DNA from: Lentisalinibacter orientalis
GTDB lineage: Bacteria; Pseudomonadota; Gammaproteobacteria; Steroidobacterales; Woeseiaceae
Length of the DNA stretch: 64,000 nt
Direction of reading: 5' to 3'
NCBI RefSeq assembly: GCF_040706535.1
Contig: NZ_JAPDRJ010000001.1
Span: forward strand, 1,240,001-1,304,000
In this document: piece by piece, positions 59,084 through 64,000 of the stretch
Layout of the letters: each line of letters opens with the position of its first letter
How positions within the stretch are numbered: the first letter of the stretch is position 1
The notes under the pieces: generated by a model
What the model saw: the letters and a program-made list of their open reading frames with translations, nothing else
Databases searched by the model: none
What the model was told of the DNA's origin: nothing
Program-made: the position numbers and the translations under genes

Positions 59084-59694
59084 TCCCGCTCTGGCTGAAG
59101 ATCGGCTACACGGCCATCGTCGCGGTCATCCTGCCGATCTACTGGCTCCGCCACGGCCCGAAGAATTTCCTCTGGTTCTCCGACATCGCGCTGATCCTGC
59201 TGGTGCCGGCGCTGTGGCTCGAGAGCGCGCTGCTGTTCGGCATGATGGCGGTCGGAGTGCTGCTGCCCGAGGCCGTATGGACGATCAGCTATCTGGGCGG
59301 ACTCCTCTTCCGGCGGCCGTTCACCGGGCTGGCCGGCTACATGTTCGACCCGGCGCTGCCCCGCTGGCTGCGCGGGCTGTCGTTATTCCACCTGATCCTG
59401 CCGCCGCTGCTGATCTGGGGCGTCTGGCGGCTCGGCTACGACAGCCGCGCCCTGGCGCTGCAGACGCTGCTGGCCTGGGCGGTGCTGCCGGTCACCTGGC
59501 TGGTCACGGACCCCGCGAAGAACATCAACTGGGTGTTCGGGCCGGGCGAGCGCCCACAGCGGCGGATCGACGGCAGGCTTTATCTCGGCTTCGTGATGCT
59601 GTTCTTCCCGGTCTGCGTCTATCTGCCCACGCACTGGTTGCTGTCCTGGCTGTTCACGGCGAAGGAGGCCGGCGGGAATCTCTCACTCTATTAG
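59080..59694 (+). CDS. six-helix membrane protein of unknown function
   Basis: The 204-residue protein has about six hydrophobic helices (e.g. LKIGYTAIVAVILPIYWL, ALILLVPALWLESALLFGMMAVGVLLPEAVW, LFHLILPPLLIWGVW) joined by short loops, one with FGPGERPQRRIDGRLYLG. I have seen comparable 'membrane-associated' hypothetical proteins in bacteria, without known function. It is coupled to the threonine aldolase gene by an ATGA overlap. Confidence 0.75.
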   Translation: MIPLWLKIGYTAIVAVILPIYWLRHGPKNFLWFSDIALILLVPALWLESALLFGMMAVGVLLPEAVWTISYLGGLLFRRPFTGLAGYMFDPALPRWLRGLSLFHLILPPLLIWGVWRLGYDSRALALQTLLAWAVLPVTWLVTDPAKNINWVFGPGERPQRRIDGRLYLGFVMLFFPVCVYLPTHWLLSWLFTAKEAGGNLSLY

Positions 59695-59844
59695 CAACCT
59701 GTGGAAAACAGTTCGCCGGGATGTCGATTCTTCGTCTCAACATTCTGATAAGTATTGGTTTTTCAATTTCCACCGCTTATCCACAGAATAAACACACGAG
59801 AGGCACAGGATATTCTGCTGACAGGGCGGATCGGCAGGCGTAAT

Positions 59845-60278
59845 GTGAACTCCACGGTAAAGGAGCGCGATCCTGAAACCGGGCCCGATTGGCAGGGGCA
59901 GGGCCACCCGCCAAAGTGGTCAAGGGCAGCGGAAGCTGACCAAGTCGCAACGCCGAGAGGCCGCGCGTTGAGGAAGCCGGAGCGAGAGCATCTGGCGACC
60001 ATTGGAGAGCGGAAACTGCCTGTACTCGTGACTCGCATGACCGGCATGCAGCTCGCGGGGGACGTAGCCAGGCGTCTTTAAATAAACATCGGGGACGAAG
60101 AGTCCTCGTGAGGAGCCTGAGACGAGGTTCCGCAAGGCGAGAGCCGAGCGGACGAGCCACAGGCCGGAGTCAGGCAGGTCCGAGGGGGTGGCGCAAGCTG
60201 CCGGATCGATCGAATCGGACGAAGCGCTGGCTCAAAAACCGAGGGGATGACGCGACGGCGTCATCCCCTCACTTTTTT
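59845..60278 (+). ncRNA. candidate large structured RNA with several GNRA-capped hairpins
   Basis: The 695-base gap 59695-60389 has no credible gene but dense structure. Visible hairpins: 59918-59941 (loop GGAA), 59948-59970 (GCC-GAGA-GGC inside CAAC/GTTG), 59977-59995 (CCGGA/TCTGG, GC-GAGA-GC), 60091-60107 (GGGGAC/GTCCTC), 60104-60127 (CCTCGT/ACGAGG), 60126-60145 (GGTTC/GAGCC), and 60178-60220 (GTCCGA/TCGGAC enclosing GGTGGC-GCAA-GCTGCC). It ends in a strong terminator, which sets the direction. Short frames here have no start signal. It is not RNase P RNA, tmRNA, 6S or SRP RNA by their conserved motifs, and no group II domain V is visible. The 5' end is a guess. The leader 59695-59844 is AT-rich with one TTATCCACA (59777-59785). 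Confidence 0.6.
60241..60278 (+). terminator. rho-independent terminator ending the candidate RNA
   Basis: A perfect 13-bp stem (60241-60253, GAGGGGATGACGC, with 60258-60270) around loop GACG is followed by AC and six Ts (60273-60278). Confidence 0.92.
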
Positions 60279-60334
60279 GTGGCGGGCAATATGGCGGGCA
60301 ATAGGGCGATATCGCGTCGCCCGTATTCTTCGCG

Positions 60335-60402
60335 AAACCAGTCCTCGTAAAGCCAGTCCTCGCAAAGCCAGTCCCCGGAAGGCCCGTCCTCAGAAGGCCC
60401 GC
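60335..60402. repeat. 15-bp tandem repeat (about 4.5 copies)
   Basis: Units beginning at 60335, 60350, 60365, 60380 and 60395 are variants of AAGCCAGTCCTCGCA. The repeat extends over the stop codon of the minus-strand anti-sigma gene at 60390, so copy-number change could alter its last codons. Confidence 0.75.
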
Positions 60403-60809
60403 CGCAGCTCTTCCTCGAGCCGGCGCAAATCGGCCTCGAGGCGCTCCTGTTCCTCCGTCAGCGGCTGCGTGGCGCGCTGCTCCAGCTCCAGCAGGACGAA
60501 ATCCGCCTGCAGCGCGGCCGGCAGTCTCGCGGGGAGCGGGGTCTGCGTCTGTGCCGTGGGCGTTGCGGGCCAGGATTCCGGCGCGGGTGTCTCGAGGCGC
60601 AGCGCCAGGACTCCCGCCACCGCGACGGCGGCCGCCAGCGCGGCGCCGCCGAGCAGCCGCGGCGCGGGCACCAGGGCCGGGCGGCGCCGGCGCGGCACTG
60701 CGGGCTCCGCGGCCTGCAGCGATGTCTGCACGCGTGCCCTCAGCTCCGGGGTGGTTTCCGCGCGGATCTTCGCCGCATCGCGGCGCAGACGCTCTTCCAG
60801 TTCCGTCAT
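60390..60809 (-). CDS. probable anti-sigma factor, single-pass membrane protein
   Basis: The 139-residue protein has a charged cytoplasmic N-terminus (MTELEERLRRDAAKIRAETTPELRARVQTSLQAAEP), one membrane helix (LLGGAALAAAVAVAGVLALRL) and a periplasmic coiled-coil-like tail (LEQRATQPLTEEQERLEADLRRLEEELRRAF). It overlaps the sigma-factor gene by 4 bases, which supports an anti-sigma role; no zinc-finger motif is present. The tail's last codons lie in a tandem repeat. Confidence 0.7.
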   Translation of the reverse strand: MTELEERLRRDAAKIRAETTPELRARVQTSLQAAEPAVPRRRRPALVPAPRLLGGAALAAAVAVAGVLALRLETPAPESWPATPTAQTQTPLPARLPAALQADFVLLELEQRATQPLTEEQERLEADLRRLEEELRRAF

Positions 60810-61333
60810 TCCCCGTCCTCCGTCTCGAGTTCCCGGGCCAGCCGCCGGCGTGCCCGGAAGAGGTTCACCTTGACCCACGATACGCTCCGTCCCATCGCGC
60901 GTGCCACGTCGCGCACCGCCATGTCCTCGCCGTAATGGAGCCACAGCGCCGTATAGCCGTCCGGCGTGAGCCGTTGCCGGGCAGTCAGCCAGATGTTGCG
61001 CCGCCCGTCGTCCGCGATGCAGTCGGCCAGCGGATCGGCGGCCGGATCGGCCGGTTCGGCGGCCAGCGATTCCCAGGCTGCCGGCCGGGCTGCCGCATGC
61101 CGCAGGGCGATGCGGTACAGCCAGGTGCTGAAGCGCCAGCGCGGATCGTAGCTCGCGAGATAGCGCCAGGCACCGACGAAGGTGTCCTGCAGCGCGTCTT
61201 CCGCGTCGCAGGTGCGGGCGCAGCGCACGCACAGGAAGCGATGCAGGCCGTCCTGGTAGCGCTCGACGAGCGTGGCGAAGGCGCTGTGTGAGCCTGCCTT
61301 CGCCGCCGCGATGAGTTCGTCCTCGCTGGTCAT
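60806..61333 (-). CDS. ECF-family RNA polymerase sigma factor
   Basis: The 175-residue protein has sigma region 2 (FATLVERYQDGLHRFLCVRCARTCDAEDALQDTFVGAWRYLASYDPRWRFSTWLYRIALRHA) and region 4 (ARQRLTPDGYTALWLHYGEDMAVRDVARAMGRSVSWVKVNLFRARRRLAREL). It is followed by its probable anti-sigma gene with an ATGA overlap and preceded at 34 bases by a secreted-protein gene on the same strand. Confidence 0.9.
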   Translation of the reverse strand: MTSEDELIAAAKAGSHSAFATLVERYQDGLHRFLCVRCARTCDAEDALQDTFVGAWRYLASYDPRWRFSTWLYRIALRHAAARPAAWESLAAEPADPAADPLADCIADDGRRNIWLTARQRLTPDGYTALWLHYGEDMAVRDVARAMGRSVSWVKVNLFRARRRLARELETEDGE

Positions 61334-61367
61334 GAGTCGTCCGGCGCGCCGGTCGCCGGAGCCCGCC

Positions 61368-62258
61368 TCAACGGGCGAGCAGTCTCGTCATCAGCTCGGG
61401 CTCCACCAGGGCGGAGATGCCGACCGTACCCTCGTTCACCGTCACCCTGGTCTTGCCGAGCAGCTCGGCCAGCGCGGGCTCTTCCTCCGCGGCCACGGCC
61501 TGCAATCCGATCAGGCCTCCCACAATGCCGCCCACGGCCAGCGCCATGCCCGGATCGCTGGCCACGATCTTCGCCTCGATGGCGGCGAGTCCGTCACGGT
61601 CGGCGACGAAGAATGTCGCCTCACGGGTGTGTTCGAGGATGCGGGACTCCCAGGAGCCCCCGGTGCCGGCCTGGGGACGGATGCCGCCCTGCATCAGGTT
61701 GCGGTCCGCCGTGAGCATGAACAGCGTGCCGTCTGCCGCCTCGCGCTCCTCCAGGCGGCCGCCGTCGGCAAGCAGTTTCTCCATCGTCGCGGCCTCGGAC
61801 GTGAATAGCAGCAGTCCGTCGACGGCGAAGGTGAAGTAACCGTCGAAATCCGTGTCGTCCATCTGGCGGAGCTGGTAATAGCGGCTGCCGTCGGCCTCGT
61901 GTTCGTCCACTTTCGCCTCGCGCTTCGCCAATGCCAGCACCTTGTCACGGGTCTGGTCCGAGAAACGGCCGCGGATGGCGAGCACGGCGTCGTCTTCGCC
62001 CTGACTGAACACCGTGACCCGGTCGGTCTCGGCGCCCAGGTCCACGCCGAGGTCATTGCGCAGGTCGGCGAACAGCTCCTTGTCCAGCCAGCCGTAGAGC
62101 TGGCGCCCGACCTCGGAGCCGCGCATCTCGACAAGGTCGGCATGCAGGTACCAGCGGGTGTTGCCGGGCAGTTCGCCGGGCGTGACCGCGGCGACGGCGA
62201 GGCCGGGGAGGGCGAGGATGGCGACCATAAGGACGGCGTGCAGTTTCGGAAAGCGCAT
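61368..62258 (-). CDS. exported protein of unknown function
   Basis: The 296-residue protein has a signal peptide (ILALPGLAVAAV) and a soluble body of alternating strands and helices: NTRWYLHADLVEMRGSEVGRQLYGWLDKELF, VLAIRGRFSDQTRDKVLALAK, ADGLLLFTSEAATMEKLLADGG, with LAVGGIVGGLIGLQAVAAEEEPALAELLGKTRVTV near the end. I recognise no catalytic motif. It resembles DUF3352-like or 'periplasmic substrate-gauge' hypothetical proteins found beside ECF sigma factors. It is probably cotranscribed with the sigma/anti-sigma pair. Confidence 0.7.
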   Translation of the reverse strand: MRFPKLHAVLMVAILALPGLAVAAVTPGELPGNTRWYLHADLVEMRGSEVGRQLYGWLDKELFADLRNDLGVDLGAETDRVTVFSQGEDDAVLAIRGRFSDQTRDKVLALAKREAKVDEHEADGSRYYQLRQMDDTDFDGYFTFAVDGLLLFTSEAATMEKLLADGGRLEEREAADGTLFMLTADRNLMQGGIRPQAGTGGSWESRILEHTREATFFVADRDGLAAIEAKIVASDPGMALAVGGIVGGLIGLQAVAAEEEPALAELLGKTRVTVNEGTVGISALVEPELMTRLLAR

Positions 62259-62315
62259 GGGGGGCTCCGTTTTCGATGTTGTCTGCCCCGTTATAGGGCC
62301 GTCGGCCGCGATTGG

Positions 62316-63197
62316 TTACAGTCCGTCGTCGGTCGGGGCGTCCTCTGACCCGAACAGCCAGCGGATACCGCGTCTGAAGGCAGGGGGCGCCGCCGAGAAA
62401 TGACTCTCGCCGGGCAGGATCTCGGCCTCGAGATCCCAGGGCGTCTTCTCCTGCGCCGTCCAGTGGCCGATCCAGGACAGCGCCGGGCCGCGGAGGCGGG
62501 GCAGGTCGTCGGCGCCGGAGGCCACGTACAGGCGCCGCCGCGGCCCGTCCGGTGCTTTGCCGGGTGCCGCCAGGAACAGCGGCAGGTTGCGATGCAGCGC
62601 CGGGTTGATGGCGATGTGGCCCCAGAAGGGGCCCTCTGGCTGCAGCGCGCTGTAGAGGACGAACTGGCCGCCGAGAGACTGCCCCAGGATCACCCGGCGT
62701 TGCGGGTCGGCGGGATAGCGGGACTCGATCATCGGGATCAGTTCATCGCGGAGAAAGCGGAGGAAGGTGCCGGCTCCGCCCCAGAAGTCCGGTTCCGGCG
62801 CCTCCGCGGTGTAGTCGCGGCTGCGCTGGTTGCCTTCCCGGAAGTAGTCGGTGCCGTAGGAGATGCCCACCAGTATGAGCTCGGGGACCTCCTCGCCCAG
62901 TTCCAGATAGCGGTAGTAGCCGGCCAGGAGCGGGAACATGTTGCCGCCGTCGAGCACGTAGACCACGGGATAACGCGGCTCGGCTCCCGGCTGGTGGCTC
63001 TCGGGCAGGCGCACGTGGACGTGGTAGACGCCCTCGGGCTCGTCCGGCGTCAGCCGATGGTAGTGGGCCCGGTCGACGGCCTGCAGGCGGATCTCCCGTT
63101 CCCCGGCGCCGAGCAGCGGGGCGGCCTCCTGGGCTGCCAGGGCCGTCAGGACTGTCAGTGCGGCCAGGCAAACGAGGGCGGGCAGTAGTGTCCTCAT
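62316..63197 (-). CDS. secreted esterase D-type alpha/beta hydrolase
   Basis: The 293-residue protein has a signal peptide ending near AAQEAA and the esterase D/IroE-like fold: YPVVYVLDGGNMFPLLAGYYRYL, VILGQSLGGQFVLYSAL with nucleophile Ser in GQSLGG, Asp in YVASGADD and His in ESHFSA. It likely hydrolyses siderophore or other esters in the periplasm. A tyrosine-rich N-terminal beta segment (EREIRLQAVDRAHYHRLTPDEPEGVYHVHVRLPESH) matches this group. Confidence 0.85.
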   Translation of the reverse strand: MRTLLPALVCLAALTVLTALAAQEAAPLLGAGEREIRLQAVDRAHYHRLTPDEPEGVYHVHVRLPESHQPGAEPRYPVVYVLDGGNMFPLLAGYYRYLELGEEVPELILVGISYGTDYFREGNQRSRDYTAEAPEPDFWGGAGTFLRFLRDELIPMIESRYPADPQRRVILGQSLGGQFVLYSALQPEGPFWGHIAINPALHRNLPLFLAAPGKAPDGPRRRLYVASGADDLPRLRGPALSWIGHWTAQEKTPWDLEAEILPGESHFSAAPPAFRRGIRWLFGSEDAPTDDGL

Positions 63198-63420
63198 CGA
63201 TCGGTCTCAGCGACGGCGTTATGGCTACAGTATTGCGCAACAGGCTCCCGGGCGTCTCCCGGCTATCCTGGCTATTCTGGTCATCGTTAGGCTAAGCACA
63301 TGTCACTACTGGCCGGGTTCGGCCGGATCGCCTAGAGTGAAGCTGTAGAGCTGTGGCCGCGTCGTTCGATTGGCCGTGGCCACTGGTTGCGGGGAGGAAG
63401 CCCGGTATGAGGAAAACGGC

Positions 63421-63915
63421 ATGAGCAGAACCAGGCTTCGGTCCGGGATGGCCAGGGTGGCAATGGTAATGGTCGCGACGCTGAGCGCGGCGCTGCTGGC
63501 CGGCTGCGACGCCGGCCCGAAGTCCGCCGCCGGATTCCGGCTGCCGGACGGTGACCCGGAGGCCGGCCGGGCGGCGTTCCTGGCGCTGCAGTGCAATTCC
63601 TGCCACGTGATCAGCAATTACGAGCTGCCGCCGCCGGCGGCGAAGGGTCCGGTGCAGGTGACGCTGGGCGGCGAGGTGACCCGGGTGAAGACCTACGGGG
63701 AGCTGGTGACCTCCATCATCAATCCGTCGCACAAACTGGTCCGCTGGTACCCGGAGGAAGAGGTTTCCGAGGATGGCAAGTCGCTGATGCCCGCCTTCAA
63801 CGACCGCATGACCGTGCGCCAGCTCGTCAACCTGGTCGCGTTCCTGCAGCCCCATTACGATGTCGTCGTGCCGCGCTACGAATACCCCGAGTACCAGTAC
63901 GCGCCGATCTACTGA
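63421..63915 (+). CDS. lipoprotein c-type cytochrome
   Basis: The 164-residue protein has a lipobox LLAGC (Cys29) and one haem c site (Cys58-Asn-Ser-Cys61-His62). The likely Met ligand is in SLMPAFNDRMTVRQLVNLVAFLQPHY, the usual C-terminal helix of class I cytochromes. It is a membrane-tethered periplasmic electron carrier. The divergent gap to the esterase gene (63198-63420) shows no clear promoter; a short repeat of CTGGCTATC/CTGGCTATT occurs near 63264-63284. Confidence 0.88.
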   Translation: MSRTRLRSGMARVAMVMVATLSAALLAGCDAGPKSAAGFRLPDGDPEAGRAAFLALQCNSCHVISNYELPPPAAKGPVQVTLGGEVTRVKTYGELVTSIINPSHKLVRWYPEEEVSEDGKSLMPAFNDRMTVRQLVNLVAFLQPHYDVVVPRYEYPEYQYAPIY

Positions 63916-63935
63916 GCCCGACGGAGGAGAGAGCG

Positions 63936-64000
63936 ATGCCCGGACTCCTGGTCCGACTCCTGATCAATATGTTCGGCCTCTGGCTGGCCGCCGCTATCGT
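63936..64000 (+). CDS. start of a holin-like (phage_holin_4_2) membrane protein, cut by the window end
   Basis: An ATG at 63936 with the strong leader GGAGGAGAGAG starts MPGLLVRLLINMFGLWLAAA and runs off the window. The opening matches the four-helix PF04020 family, small chromosomal membrane proteins named after phage holins but with no proven lytic role. It follows the cytochrome gene by 20 bases and is likely cotranscribed. Confidence 0.65.
   Translation, partial: MPGLLVRLLINMFGLWLAAAI

Noticed and set aside
59695..59790. DnaA-box-like sites (TGTGGAAAA near 59700 and TTATCCACA at 59777) as a replication origin
   Set aside because: Only one exact box, no AT-rich unwinding region with clustered boxes, and no dnaA, dnaN or gidA genes around it.
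59755..60160. Short open frames of 94-127 codons on both strands in the gap before the second sigma unit
   Set aside because: No Shine-Dalgarno, no recognisable domain, overlapping frames on both strands, and the sequence is explained better by RNA hairpins.
59845..60278. Group II intron, omega/HEARO guide RNA or RNase P identity for the structured region
   Set aside because: No domain V-like AGC/GUUC hairpin or GUGYG start, no adjacent HNH/IscB/TnpB or reverse transcriptase gene, and no GAGGAAAGUCC or ACAGAA motifs of RNase P RNA.
63936..64000. Prophage lysis gene because of holin similarity
   Set aside because: The PF04020-type proteins are common chromosomal membrane proteins, and no other phage gene is in the window.

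Overview
The window is 64 kb of very GC-rich, densely coding chromosomal DNA with no rRNA, tRNA, CRISPR array, transposase or prophage structural genes. The gene content fits a free-living, probably halophilic or marine gammaproteobacterium: an ectoine synthesis locus with its MarR-type regulator, a high-potential iron-sulfur protein (HiPIP), an OprO/P-like porin, many glycine-rich lipoproteins, CadC-like TPR regulators, and REP-like palindromes of the GTAGGAG...CTTCAG type. Placement near Ectothiorhodospiraceae, Chromatiales or Xanthomonadales-like marine lineages is inference from content, not from a marker gene.

Layout. 0-7.2 kb: a secreted endonuclease/exonuclease/phosphatase protein, a membrane protein, then two Asp/Gly-rich lipoproteins (DUF4382-like and DUF5666-like) flanking a DUF6502 protein whose start codon lies inside a perfect palindrome. 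7.2-14.1 kb: a tight forward operon of unknown purpose (P-loop NTPase, fused ABC exporter, alpha/beta hydrolase, porin, aspartyl/asparaginyl beta-hydroxylase, DUF4389 membrane protein, SDR). 14.1-19.8 kb: an M16 protease pair, an SLC13 permease and a hydrolase. 20-24 kb: a membrane protein, a lipase-like hydrolase and an mtnA/class II aldolase pair, the latter two ending head to head on REP elements with a long hairpin between them. 24-29.8 kb: an AttH-type lipoprotein with its FtsX/ABC transporter, then a sterol-desaturase-family hydroxylase preceded by two tiny membrane-protein genes.

30-36.6 kb: a CadC-like TPR regulator whose 3' end overlaps a BciB-like F420-hydrogenase-beta-family reductase, an AbgT transporter, a CBS protein and an amidase. 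36.7-41.9 kb: an ECF sigma/anti-sigma operon followed by a DUF1800/DUF1501 pair and a fasciclin protein. 42-48.2 kb: an ectA-ectB-ask cluster with an SSS symporter and divergent ectR, but no ectC. 48.2-51.8 kb: thioesterase, then a deacetylase/glycosyltransferase/sulfotransferase operon. 52-59.7 kb: Tat-lipoprotein HiPIP, pyruvate phosphate dikinase, a DecR-like Lrp regulator divergent from a cysteine-dioxygenase-family gene, a DUF6491 lipoprotein, a LOG-family protein and a threonine aldolase.

59.7-60.4 kb holds no convincing gene. It shows a run of GNRA-capped hairpins ending in a perfect 13-bp terminator stem, the best candidate here for an undescribed structured RNA. 60.4-64 kb: a second ECF sigma/anti-sigma unit, a secreted protein, an esterase, a lipoprotein cytochrome c and the start of a holin-like membrane protein.
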